Shown here in pieces: positions 49,205 to 57,251 of a DNA stretch of 64,000 bases. How positions within the stretch are numbered: position 1 is the stretch's first letter; every line of letters starts with the position of its first letter. Both the position numbers and the translations under genes were made by a program. Under the pieces are notes generated by a model that worked only from the letters and a program-made list of their open reading frames with translations, did not search any database and was not told the DNA's origin. The stretch covers positions 4,340,001 through 4,404,000 of the forward strand of contig NZ_CP127295.1 in assembly GCF_030285665.1 (NCBI RefSeq), written 5' to 3'. The stretch is from Amycolatopsis mongoliensis. Its GTDB lineage: Bacteria; Actinomycetota; Actinomycetes; Mycobacteriales; Pseudonocardiaceae.

Positions 49205-49968
49205 CCGTGAACGGGCTGCGCACCAACGTGCAGCTCGTGCCCGCCGGCGGCACCGAGACCGTGGTGTTCCTGCACGGCATGGGCACCGACAGCCTGGCGA
49301 GCTTCTACCTCACGCTGGCCCCGCCGGTCGCGGCCGCCGGCATCGACGTCATCAGCTACGACCTGCGCGGGCACGGCAAGACCGAGCGGCCGGTGCGGGG
49401 GTACACGCTCGGGGACTTCGTCGCCGACCTCGACGACCTGCTGAAGCAGCTCGGCGTCGACCGGCCGGTGCACCTGGTGGGCAACAGCTTCGGCGGCACG
49501 CTCGCCTACAGCTACGCCGTGGCGAACCCGGATCGTGTGCGCAGCATCGTGTGCATCGAGTCCGAGCCCGCGACCGAGGTGTGGGCGGGCAAGATGGCCG
49601 AGATCCTCGCGCACACCGTGCGGTTCCTGCAGGTGGAGGAGAGCTTCGACTGGATCGAGGCGAACTTCAGCGCCCACCACCGGCGGCTCGCGCGGATGGC
49701 GGCCGAGCGGATCACGTCGACGAAGATGGCCGAGGAGGTCCCGCTCGGGCCGCTGCTCACGTGGGAGCAGGTGGCGGCGATCGGCTGTCCCGTGCTGTCC
49801 ATCCTGGGCAGTAACGGCTACCAGGCCGACGACCTCGAAGCGCTGACGTCGGTGCTGCCGCACGGCGAGCTGCACGTGTTCGAGGGGCAGGGGCACTCGG
49901 TGCTGGTGGAGCAGCACCGAGAGGTGCGCGAGCTGGTGCTGCGCTGGATCGCGCGGCACGCGGCGTGA
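49201..49968 (+). CDS. Alpha/beta hydrolase, likely chain-release thioesterase or esterase
   Basis: A 255-residue alpha/beta-fold hydrolase. VVFLHGMGTDSLASFYLTL gives the oxyanion loop, LVGNSFGGTLAYSYA the nucleophile Ser elbow, and FEGQGHSVLVEQHREV the catalytic His; an acid in LSILGSNGYQADDLE is possible. The ATG at 49201 overlaps the ACP stop; a GTG nine bases earlier is in frame. Sitting between an ACP and a glycosyltransferase in a coupled operon, it most likely releases or trims the acyl chain, by inference. Confidence 0.85.
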   Translation: MTVNGLRTNVQLVPAGGTETVVFLHGMGTDSLASFYLTLAPPVAAAGIDVISYDLRGHGKTERPVRGYTLGDFVADLDDLLKQLGVDRPVHLVGNSFGGTLAYSYAVANPDRVRSIVCIESEPATEVWAGKMAEILAHTVRFLQVEESFDWIEANFSAHHRRLARMAAERITSTKMAEEVPLGPLLTWEQVAAIGCPVLSILGSNGYQADDLEALTSVLPHGELHVFEGQGHSVLVEQHREVRELVLRWIARHAA

Positions 49969-51077
49969 GGTTCCTGCTGGTCGTGCCGCCGCTGGCCGGG
50001 CACGTGGCGCCGTTGCGCGGGGTGGCCGCGGAGCTGGCTTCGCGCGGGCACTCCGTGGCCTGGTGCGGACCTGCGCCGGAACTGTCCACTTTGGTCTCCG
50101 GGCGGGTGTTCCCGGCCGGGGACTCCGGGCCGTTTTCGCCGGCGCTGCGACCCCCTGAGCTGCGGGGGTTCGCCGCGTTGAAGTACTTGTGGGAGTCGTA
50201 CCTGGTTCCACTGGCCGACGCGATGGTGCCGGGGGTGGCCTCGGCGGTGGCTTCGTTCGAGCCGGACGTCGTCGTGGTGGACCAGCAGGCGATGGCGGGC
50301 GCGCTGGCGGCCGCGCGGTGCGGGCTGCCGTGGGCGACGTCGGCGTCGACGTCCACCGAACTGGCGGACCCGCTGGGGGCGTTGCCGAAGATCGCGTCCT
50401 GGGTGGACGAGCTGCAGGCGGGGCTGCGTGCACGGCACGGCGTGCTGCTCGGCGACCTGCGGTTCTCGCCGCACCTGGTGCTGGCGTTCACGACCCGGGC
50501 GTTGGCCGGTCCGTCCCGCCAGGCGGCTCCGGTGGCTTACGTCGGTCCCACGTTGCCCGCGGCTTCGGGCGAATGGTCTCTTGGAGACGATCGGCCGCTG
50601 GTCGTGGTGACGCTGGGGACGTCGAACGCTTCGGCAGGTGCCCGGTTCCTCGCCGAGAGCGTGGACGCGCTGGCCGGGATGCCTGCCGTGCAGGGGCTGG
50701 TGGTGGACCCGTCCGGTCGCCTGATCAGTGAAAGGGTCGGGCTGGCCCGGCGGATCCCGCAGGTGGCGGTGTTCGCGCGGGCATCGGTGGTGGTGTGCCA
50801 CGGCGGGCACAACACGGTGTGCGAGGCACTGGCCGCCGGGGTACCGCTGGTGGTCGCCCCGATCCGCGACGACCAGTCGATGCTGGCCCAGCAGGTGGTC
50901 ACGGCGTCGGCCGGTGTGCGGGTCCGGTTCGACCGCGCGAAGGCGGCGGACATCCGCAACGCGATCGAGTCCGCGGGGGCGTTCCGCCCCGGCGCGATCC
51001 GGATTCGCGAGTCGTTCGCAGTGGCCGGTGGCGCGAAAGAGGCAGCAACCCACCTGGAATCCCTGGCCGGCTTGTGA
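49965..51077 (+). CDS. Family 1-type glycosyltransferase (MGT-like)
   Basis: A 370-residue GT-B fold transferase. The N-terminus FLLVVPPLAGHVAPLRGVAA is the acceptor-domain opening of macrolide/UDP-glycosyltransferases with the catalytic His in GHV; the C-terminal donor site reads VVVCHGGHNTVCEALAAGVP with LVVAPIRDDQ, the H-G-G-H-N-T variant of the nucleotide-sugar motif. It would add a sugar to the released polyketide/fatty product. The GTG overlaps the preceding stop (GTGA). It is the last gene of the operon; the 143-bp hairpin follows at once. Confidence 0.88.
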   Translation: MRFLLVVPPLAGHVAPLRGVAAELASRGHSVAWCGPAPELSTLVSGRVFPAGDSGPFSPALRPPELRGFAALKYLWESYLVPLADAMVPGVASAVASFEPDVVVVDQQAMAGALAAARCGLPWATSASTSTELADPLGALPKIASWVDELQAGLRARHGVLLGDLRFSPHLVLAFTTRALAGPSRQAAPVAYVGPTLPAASGEWSLGDDRPLVVVTLGTSNASAGARFLAESVDALAGMPAVQGLVVDPSGRLISERVGLARRIPQVAVFARASVVVCHGGHNTVCEALAAGVPLVVAPIRDDQSMLAQQVVTASAGVRVRFDRAKAADIRNAIESAGAFRPGAIRIRESFAVAGGAKEAATHLESLAGL

Positions 51078-51217
51078 TCGGGGAGCCGACACGCGTGATT
51101 GGGGAGCCGACACGCGTGATTGGAAGGTCGACACGGCGCGGGGCGGTGGCCGGGGTCGTGTCGTCGCTCCAATCACGCGAGTCGACCCTTCAATCACGCG
51201 AGTCGGCGTTCTGATCA
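51075..51217. repeat. 143-bp inverted-repeat array of 21-bp units between convergent genes
   Basis: Three direct units begin TGAT(C/T)GG at 51075, 51096 and 51117, each carrying a CCGACACGCG-like end. Three inverted units occupy 51157-51175, 51178-51196 and 51199-51217. The period is 21 bp on both sides, and the arms are complementary in order (third with fourth, second with fifth, first with sixth). The first unit includes the GT stop codon. As a long hairpin it may end transcription in both directions. Confidence 0.8.
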
Positions 51218-51223
51218 CGCGGG

Positions 51224-52057
51224 TTACGTGCGGGTGCGGAACGCGTGGGCGGACAGGGCGGAGCCCGCTGCCGCGGCCACCGCGGCGATCACCAACGCCG
51301 TCAAGACCGACCAGCCGATCGGGCGGGCCAGGGCCAGTGCGCGGGTCGCGTCGATCGCGTAGGTCAGGGGGTTCACCGCCGAGACCGCGCGGACCCACGC
51401 CGGCATCGTGTCCAGGGGCATGTACGCGCTCGAGGAGAACATCAGCGGGAACATCACCACGAACGACGCCGCCTGGAGCGTCTCGGCCTTGCGCAGCCAC
51501 GTCGTGATCGCGACGAACACCCAGCTCAGGCACCAGCCGACCACCAGCGTCAGCAGCAGCGCCAGCCCCAGGCCGAGCACCCCGCCCGCCGGGCGGAAAC
51601 CCAGGAAGACCACGCTCGCCAGCGCCGTCACCACCAGCTGGACACCCAGCCGGGCCGAGTCGGCCAGGGTCCGGGCCACCAGCACCGAGAACAGCGAGAT
51701 CGGCAGGCACCGCAGCCGCCCGGTGAAGCCGCCGTAGATCTCCGCCAGCAGGCCCGCGCCCGAGCTCATCGCCGTCGTCATCGCGATGGTGACCAGCGTC
51801 GCCGGCACCAGGAAGTTCACGTAACCCTGGTACGCCGCCACGCCCGGCAGCGCCCCGACGCCGCTGAACACCTGGCTGAACAACAGCAGCAGCACCACCG
51901 GCTGCAGCAGTCCGAAGAAGACCAGCCGCCGGTCGCCGAACGCCGTCCGCAGCGAACGGGCCGCCAGTACGCGGACCTGCGTCCAGAAGCCGGATTCCGG
52001 CCAGGCCGCCGGGTCGGCGAGCGCGGCCACCGCCGCGCGGTGCCGGGCCTGCGTCAC
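51224..52057 (-). CDS. ABC-2 type exporter permease, DrrB-like
   Basis: A 277-residue membrane subunit. A hydrophilic N-terminus (FWTQVRVLAARSLRTAFGDR) precedes about six helices: LVFFGLLQPVVLLLLFSQVF, FLVPATLVTIAMTTAMSSGA, VVTALASVVFLGFRPAGGVL and LLLTLVVGWCLSWVFVAITT among them. SFVVMFPLMFSSSAYMPLDT and VSAVNPLTYAIDATRAL are the ABC-2/DrrB signatures. The GTG at 52055-52057 overlaps the stop of the ATPase gene (GTGA). It would export a hydrophobic compound; because it converges on the synthase operon, the glycosylated product is a candidate. Confidence 0.88.
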   Translation of the reverse strand: MTQARHRAAVAALADPAAWPESGFWTQVRVLAARSLRTAFGDRRLVFFGLLQPVVLLLLFSQVFSGVGALPGVAAYQGYVNFLVPATLVTIAMTTAMSSGAGLLAEIYGGFTGRLRCLPISLFSVLVARTLADSARLGVQLVVTALASVVFLGFRPAGGVLGLGLALLLTLVVGWCLSWVFVAITTWLRKAETLQAASFVVMFPLMFSSSAYMPLDTMPAWVRAVSAVNPLTYAIDATRALALARPIGWSVLTALVIAAVAAAAGSALSAHAFRTRT

Positions 52058-52989
52058 GACGCCACCGCCGTCCGGTGCAGCGAAAGGTAGACGTCGTCGA
52101 GCGTCGGCTCGGTCACCGTGAGGTCCCGCAGCGGCGCGCCGGCCGCGTCGAGCGCGCGCACCAGCACCGGGATGTCGCCCGGTCCGCTCAGCGGCACCGA
52201 GAGCACCAGCCCGGTCCGGCCCGCCGCGAGACCGAGGCGCGCCAGCGCGTCCACCGCGCGCCGCAACGCCAGTTCGGTGCCGAAGGTCAGCGTCGCCGTC
52301 CGGTTGCCGAGGCGCGCCTTGAGCTGCGACGGCGTCCCCGACACGGTGATGTGGCCCAAACCGAGGACGACGACGTGGTCGGCCAGCCGGTCGGCCTCCT
52401 CGAGGTACTGCGTGGTCAGCACGACGGTCGTGCCGCGCGCCGCGAGGCCTTCGACGACCGCCCACAGCCCGGACCGGCTGACCGGGTCGAGCCCGGTGGT
52501 CGGCTCGTCGAGGAACAGCACCTGCGGCGCGCCGACCAGGCCGGCGGCGAGGTCCAGCCGGCGGCGCATCCCGCCGGAGTAGGTGCCGGCCGGACGGTCG
52601 GCCGCGTCCTCCAGGCCGAACGACGCGATCAGCTCGGCGGCCCGCGCCTGCGCCTGCCGCGGCTTCGCGCCCAGCAGCCGGGCGATCAGCACGAGGTTCC
52701 CGCGGCCGGAGAGGGCGTCGTCGACCGCGGCGAACTGCCCGGTCACCCCGATCCGCCGCCGGACCGCGCGCCCGCGCTGCACGACGTCGTAGCCGCAGAC
52801 GCGCGCGGTGCCGGCGCTCGGCCGGACGCGCGTGCTGAGGATGTCGATCAGCGTCGTCTTCCCGGCGCCGTTGTGGCCGAGGACCGCCAGCACCGCGCCG
52901 CGGGTGACGCTGAGGCTGATCCCGGCGAGCGCGGTGACTTCGCCGTAGGACTTCGCGAGGTCAGTCACGGCGATGACCGGCTGGTTCAT
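52054..52989 (-). CDS. ABC exporter ATP-binding protein, DrrA-like
   Basis: A 311-residue ATPase of the daunorubicin-resistance type. Walker A is VLGHNGAGKTTLIDILS, the Q-loop region RRRIGVTGQFAAVDDAL, the signature YSGGMRRRLDLAAGLV, Walker B VLFLDEPTTGLDP and the H-loop is replaced by the usual VVLTTQYLEEADRLAD. The C-terminal extension with TEPTLDDVYLSL is typical of DrrA. GGAG precedes the ATG at 52987-52989. It forms a two-gene operon with the permease. An actinomycete gene of this type commonly serves self-resistance or export. Confidence 0.92.
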   Translation of the reverse strand: MNQPVIAVTDLAKSYGEVTALAGISLSVTRGAVLAVLGHNGAGKTTLIDILSTRVRPSAGTARVCGYDVVQRGRAVRRRIGVTGQFAAVDDALSGRGNLVLIARLLGAKPRQAQARAAELIASFGLEDAADRPAGTYSGGMRRRLDLAAGLVGAPQVLFLDEPTTGLDPVSRSGLWAVVEGLAARGTTVVLTTQYLEEADRLADHVVVLGLGHITVSGTPSQLKARLGNRTATLTFGTELALRRAVDALARLGLAAGRTGLVLSVPLSGPGDIPVLVRALDAAGAPLRDLTVTEPTLDDVYLSLHRTAVAS

Positions 52990-53243
52990 GGCCGCTCCTT
53001 TCCCTGCCCGGAAAAAAGGTATCGGGACACGGTGTCGACGAGCAAGAAGATGGCTGCCATTCGCCGTGCGCATGACAATTTTTGCGGCCGCGGACCGTCC
53101 GCACGTGACAACCGCTGACCTGCGTGACCCTTCGCGAGGTGGCCGATCCCCTGCGCGTGACAAAGAATCAGCGGCCGCTTGTTAAGCCGGTTTTACGGAG
53201 GTACTTTTCGCTGAAATTCCCCCATTCCCCGAGGTGACGAGCC
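52990..53243. promoter_or_regulatory. Divergent intergenic region with CGTGACAA repeats
   Basis: The space between the ABC operon and the secreted-protein gene includes two copies of CGTGACAA (53104-53111 and 53156-53163), 52 bp apart, and AT-richer patches. They may be regulator sites. No gene was seen. The evidence is weak. Confidence 0.3.
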
Positions 53244-54791
53244 GTGAAGTTTTCGTGGAAGTCGAGAAAGCCCGCCTTCGGCCTTGCGGTCGCGACCGTC
53301 GCGGGCGTCGCGGCGACCGTCGCGCTGGTCGGGGCGGGGCCGAGCCAAGCCGCGCCGGTGAGCCTGACGCTGAACTACAACTGCCCGTTCCCGCTCATCG
53401 GGGACCAGGTGCTGACGGTGAAGATCGACACCAACCTGCCCGACGACGCCGTCGCGGGCGCGTCGTCGACGCCGATCACCTTCGACGTCGACGTCACCGT
53501 GCCGGAGACCGCGACCGAAGGCCTGGCGCTGGTCGGCGCCACGTCGCTGGACGGCTCGGCCAAGGCCGCGGCCCAGCTCAAGTACCCGGTCGACAAGACG
53601 CTGAACCTGAACCTCCCGCTGACCATCGCCTCGACGCCGGTGCCGGCTTCCGGCGCGTTCCACGTCAAGAGCAGCGGCAAGGCGCCGGCCGTGACGTTCC
53701 CCAGCCCGGGCACCGCCTCGGTGACCGTCGGGAACTTCAGCACCACGATGACCCCGCGCACCGCGGACGGCCAGCCGACCGACCTCGGCACGTTCACCTC
53801 GGACTGCGTCGCCGTCCCGGGCCAGAACCAGCAGCTGGGCACGTTCGAGATCAAGCCGGCGGGCGGCACCACGACGCCCACCACGCCGACGAGCCCGACC
53901 ACGCCCACGACCCCGACGACCGAGCCGACGACGCCGACCACCGAGCCGACGACCCCGACGACGGAACCCACGACGCCGACGACTCCGACCACGGAGCCCA
54001 CGACTCCGACGACGGAGCCGACCACGCCGACGACCGAGCCGACGACCCCGACCACCGAGCCCACGACTCCGACGACGGAACCGACCACGCCGACGACGGA
54101 ACCGACGACTCCGACCACGGAACCGACGGCCCCGACGACCGAGCCGACCACGCCAACCACCGAGCCGACGACCCCGACCACGGAACCCACGACCCCGACG
54201 ACGGAGCCGACCACCCCGACGACCGAGCCCACGACCCCGACGACCCAGCCGACCACGCCGACGACCCAGCCGACCACGCCGGGCGGCATCGACGTCAAGT
54301 ACTCGGTCAAGGGCAAGTCGGCCCTCAAGCAGCTGCACGCCACGCTGCCGCTCGGCCCGGGCACCCTGGACGCCGAGCTCGACGCCGCGTCCGGCAAGTT
54401 CGGCGCCCGGCTCGCGCTGCCCAAGTCCGATGTGGACTTCCGGGTGCTCGGCTTCATCCCCGCGTCCGCGACGGTGAAGCTGAACCAGGTCGGCGCGATC
54501 AACGGCACCCTGGCCGGCGGCGCGGTCAAGGCGAACGCGCAGATGGACGTCCAGCTCACCAAGGTCCGCGTGTTCGGGTTCCCGATCCTGTCGTCGAACT
54601 CCTGCCACACGGTGAAGCCGGCCGACGTGCCGCTCGCCTCGGCGCCCGGGTTCGACCCGCTCAAGGGCGGCAAGCTGAGCGCGACGTACGGCATCCCGCA
54701 GTTCACCGGCTGCGGTTTCCTCACCGGCCTGATCACCGGCATCACCTCCGGCCCGGGCAACAAGCTGGAGGTGACCCTCACCAGGAAGTGA
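53244..54791 (+). CDS. Secreted protein with Pro/Thr/Glu linker, partner of the mce locus
   Basis: A 515-residue exported protein. A signal peptide (residues 1-36, hydrophobic FGLAVATVAGVAATVALVGA, cut near SQAA) precedes a beta-rich N-terminal domain (VSLTLNYNCPFPLIGDQVLT; about 37-205), a long PTTPTTE-repeat linker (about 210-345) and a C-terminal beta domain (IDVKYSVKGKSALKQLHATL; FTGCGFLTGLITGITSGPGN). The N-terminal domain looks like the DUF6801 type of actinobacterial secreted proteins. The C-terminal domain is shared with the next gene. The linker suggests spanning of the cell wall. It is not a recognisable enzyme; a binding or cell-surface role with the Mce importer is inferred from position. 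Confidence 0.8.
   Translation: MKFSWKSRKPAFGLAVATVAGVAATVALVGAGPSQAAPVSLTLNYNCPFPLIGDQVLTVKIDTNLPDDAVAGASSTPITFDVDVTVPETATEGLALVGATSLDGSAKAAAQLKYPVDKTLNLNLPLTIASTPVPASGAFHVKSSGKAPAVTFPSPGTASVTVGNFSTTMTPRTADGQPTDLGTFTSDCVAVPGQNQQLGTFEIKPAGGTTTPTTPTSPTTPTTPTTEPTTPTTEPTTPTTEPTTPTTPTTEPTTPTTEPTTPTTEPTTPTTEPTTPTTEPTTPTTEPTTPTTEPTAPTTEPTTPTTEPTTPTTEPTTPTTEPTTPTTEPTTPTTQPTTPTTQPTTPGGIDVKYSVKGKSALKQLHATLPLGPGTLDAELDAASGKFGARLALPKSDVDFRVLGFIPASATVKLNQVGAINGTLAGGAVKANAQMDVQLTKVRVFGFPILSSNSCHTVKPADVPLASAPGFDPLKGGKLSATYGIPQFTGCGFLTGLITGITSGPGNKLEVTLTRK
53871..54279 (+). repeat. Coding repeat: Pro/Thr/Glu linker
   Basis: More than fifteen copies of a seven-residue unit EPTTPTT, encoded by a 21-bp period with variable third bases, change to QPTTPTT at the end. 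Codon variation between copies shows the repeat is kept by selection on the protein rather than by recent duplication alone. Confidence 0.9.
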
Positions 54792-54800
54792 AGTTGTGAC

Positions 54801-54823
54801 GCGGCGCGGAAAAACCGCGCCGC
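54801..54823. terminator. GC-rich hairpin after the secreted-protein gene
   Basis: GCGGCGCGG (54801-54809) pairs perfectly with CCGCGCCGC (54815-54823) around an AAAAA loop. No T-run follows, so it may be a weak terminator or an mRNA-stabilising structure between the two secreted-protein genes. Confidence 0.5.
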
Positions 54824-54909
54824 GCACCACTGAGCGGCATGACAAGAAACGCGGATTCCTTGTGTGCCACCAGGAATCGTGAGTAACTACGAACCATGAG
54901 GAACTTCGG

Positions 54910-55653
54910 ATGTCAGTGCTGACACGTGCGGTGCCGCTCCTGCTCGTGCTGGTGCTGACCGCGTTCTCGCTCGGCGCCGCGGAAGCCGCGCCGGGCGAGA
55001 ACGCGCCGCAGGCACCGGCCGCGGTCAACTTCCCGGTCGGCTTCTACGTCGGCGACGAGCAGCAGCCGACCACCAGCCACGTCGCGAAGCTCGGTTCGGA
55101 CATCGCTTTCCCGCAGGGCCGCTTCGACGGCGCCCTGCTCGGCCTCAGCGGCCGCGTGCCGATCACCGGCAAGCTCAGCATCCCGGTGACCTCCAGCTAC
55201 TTCGTCGCCTTCCGGTTCATGCCGGCCACCGGCACGGTCGAGCTGGTCCCGGCCGGGGACGTCACCGGCAGCACCCAGGTGCTGACCGGCAAGGACACCG
55301 GCTGCAAGCAGACGCAGACCAACCTCTGCGCCGACGCGGAAGTCACGGCGAAGGTCTTCGTCAAGCTGTCGAACGTCGAAGTGGACGGCAAGGCGCTCGA
55401 CGTCGGCCCGGACTGCCGCACCGCGCAGCCGGCCGAGGTGACCCTCAAGTCCCTGCTGCCGCTGGCGTTCCCCGCGCAGCCGGCGAAGACGCAGACGACG
55501 TTCACCACGCCGCCGTTCGCGGGCTGCCGCGGCCACGAGGACCTCAGCCGCCTGCTCACCGGCCTGGTTTCCGGGCCGGGCAACACGTTGGTGACCGACC
55601 TCGTGCTCCGCTGCGTCGGCAGCACCGGCCCGAACGGCTGCGGGACGGCATGA
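54910..55653 (+). CDS. Secreted protein, coupled to YrbEA
   Basis: A 247-residue exported protein. Signal peptide: RAVPLLLVLVLTAFSLGAAE with AEAA as likely cleavage region. The mature part is beta-rich (VNFPVGFYVGDEQQPTTSHV; GLSGRVPITGKLSIPVTSSY). The C-terminus CRTAQPAEVTLKSLLPLAFP and FAGCRGHEDLSRLLTGLVSG, PGNTLV mirror the end of the previous secreted protein, so the two share a domain. The stop overlaps the YrbEA start (ATGA), so it is translated with the importer and is probably an extracytoplasmic part of it. Function unknown. Confidence 0.82.
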   Translation: MSVLTRAVPLLLVLVLTAFSLGAAEAAPGENAPQAPAAVNFPVGFYVGDEQQPTTSHVAKLGSDIAFPQGRFDGALLGLSGRVPITGKLSIPVTSSYFVAFRFMPATGTVELVPAGDVTGSTQVLTGKDTGCKQTQTNLCADAEVTAKVFVKLSNVEVDGKALDVGPDCRTAQPAEVTLKSLLPLAFPAQPAKTQTTFTTPPFAGCRGHEDLSRLLTGLVSGPGNTLVTDLVLRCVGSTGPNGCGTA

Positions 55654-56435
55654 CGATCCAGGTGCAGCAGCGCGCCGCGAACGGCCTGCGCGAGTTCGGC
55701 CGCATGTGTGCGATGGGCCTCGACATCATCCTGGCGATGTTTCGCCGCCCGTACCAGGTGCGCGAGTTCGTCCAGCAGTTCTGGTTCATCGCCAGTGTGT
55801 CCATCGCGCCGGCGATCCTCGTCTCCATCCCGTTCGGTGCCGTGATCTCGCTGCAGCTCGGCTCGCTCACCAGCCAGATCGGCGCCCAGCAGTTCAACGG
55901 CGCGGCGAGCGTCCTGGCCGTCGTGCAGCAGGCCAGCCCGATCGTGACGACGCTGATCATCGCCGGCGCGGGAGGCAGCGCGATCTGCGCCGACCTCGGC
56001 GCGCGCAGCATCCGCGAGGAGATCGACGCGATGGAGGTGCTCGGCGTCTCGCCGATCCACCGCCTGGTCGTGCCGCGGGTGCAGGCCGCCGTCTGCGCGT
56101 CCGTGCTGCTCAACGGCCTGGTCAGCGTGGTCGGCGTGCTCGGCGGCTACTTCTTCAACGTCATCGTCCAGGGCGGCACGCCCGGCGCGTACCTGGCCAG
56201 CTTCAACGCCCTCGCGCAGCTGCCCGACCTCGTCGTCAGCTCGGTGAAGGCGGTGATCTTCGGCTACCTCGCCGGGGTCGTCGCCTCCTACCGCGGCCTG
56301 AACCCCAAGGGCGGCCCGAAGGGGGTCGGGGACGTCGTCAACCAGTCCGTCGTCATCACGTTCCTGCTGCTGTTCTTCGTCAACACCGTGCTCACCGCCC
56401 TGTACCTGCAACTCGTTCCGGCGAAGGGGACCTGA
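55650..56435 (+). CDS. yrbEA: YrbE/MlaE-type permease A of the mce system
   Basis: A 261-residue integral membrane protein of the MlaE family with about five or six helices. Family motifs: FGAVISLQLGSLTSQIGAQQ, TTLIIAGAGGSAICADLGAR and the conserved EEIDAMEVLGVSPIHRLVVP. Together with YrbEB it forms the channel of an ABC-type lipid or sterol importer, powered by an MceG-like ATPase that is not in this window. The start overlaps the secreted-protein gene and the gene directly abuts YrbEB. Symbol given by position and family. Confidence 0.92.
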   Translation: MTIQVQQRAANGLREFGRMCAMGLDIILAMFRRPYQVREFVQQFWFIASVSIAPAILVSIPFGAVISLQLGSLTSQIGAQQFNGAASVLAVVQQASPIVTTLIIAGAGGSAICADLGARSIREEIDAMEVLGVSPIHRLVVPRVQAAVCASVLLNGLVSVVGVLGGYFFNVIVQGGTPGAYLASFNALAQLPDLVVSSVKAVIFGYLAGVVASYRGLNPKGGPKGVGDVVNQSVVITFLLLFFVNTVLTALYLQLVPAKGT

Positions 56436-57251
56436 GTGGCCATCCTCGGCAAACCCGGCGACCGGCTGTTCGACCTCGGCGACCAGCTGCTCTTCTACGT
56501 CCGCGCGCTCGCGGCCGTCCCGCTGGCGGTGACGCGCTACTTCCGGGAAGTGGTGCGGCTGCTGGCCGAGGTGACGTTCGGCAGCGGCGCGCTCGCGGTG
56601 ATCGGCGGCACCATCGGCGTGATGGTCGGGCTGTGCGTGTTCACCGGCGTCACCGTGGGCCTGCAGGGTTTCAGCGCGCTGAACCAGATCAACATCTCGG
56701 CGATGACGGGGTTCCTCACCGCGTACTTCAACACCCGCGAGATCGCGCCGCTCGTCGCCGGGCTCGCGCTTTCGTCCACTGTGGGCAGTGGGTTCACCGC
56801 GCAGCTGGGCGCGATGCGGATCTCCGAGGAGATCGACGCGCTCGAGGTGATGGCCGTGCGGAGCATGCCGTACCTGGTCACCACCCGGATCGTCGCCGGG
56901 TTCATCGCGATCATCCCGCTCTACGTCATCGGCCTGCTGATCTCCTACCTCGGCTCGCGGCTCACCACGGTCGTCTTCTTCGGCCAGTCCGGCGGCACCT
57001 ACGACCACTACTTCACGCTGTTCCTGCCGCCGGGTGACGTGCTCTGGTCGTTCGGCAAGGTGCTCGTCTTCAGCGTCGGCGTGATCCTGACGCACTGCTT
57101 CTACGGCTACCGCGCGTCCGGCGGCCCGGCCGGTGTCGGCGTCGCGGTGGGCCGGGCCGTGCGGACGTCGATCGTGCTGATCAGCGTGCTCGACCTCTTC
57201 CTGTCCCTGGCCATCTGGGGCGCGACGACGACGGTGAAGGTGTCGGGATGA
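56436..57251 (+). CDS. yrbEB: YrbE/MlaE-type permease B of the mce system
   Basis: A 271-residue MlaE-family permease. VIGGTIGVMVGLCVFTGVTV, LSSTVGSGFTAQLGAMRISE and EEIDALEVMAVRSMPYLVTT are the counterparts of the YrbEA motifs. The GTG start follows the YrbEA stop directly, and its stop overlaps MceA. It forms a heterodimer with YrbEA by family analogy. Confidence 0.92.
   Translation: MAILGKPGDRLFDLGDQLLFYVRALAAVPLAVTRYFREVVRLLAEVTFGSGALAVIGGTIGVMVGLCVFTGVTVGLQGFSALNQINISAMTGFLTAYFNTREIAPLVAGLALSSTVGSGFTAQLGAMRISEEIDALEVMAVRSMPYLVTTRIVAGFIAIIPLYVIGLLISYLGSRLTTVVFFGQSGGTYDHYFTLFLPPGDVLWSFGKVLVFSVGVILTHCFYGYRASGGPAGVGVAVGRAVRTSIVLISVLDLFLSLAIWGATTTVKVSG

Noticed and set aside
51075..51217. 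CRISPR-like array
   Set aside because: Units are 21 bp, contiguous without unique spacers, and switch orientation halfway; this is an inverted-repeat hairpin.
53871..54279. Non-coding tandem repeat or minisatellite
   Set aside because: The 21-bp period stays in frame within a long secreted protein and encodes a uniform EPTTPTT linker with synonymous variation.
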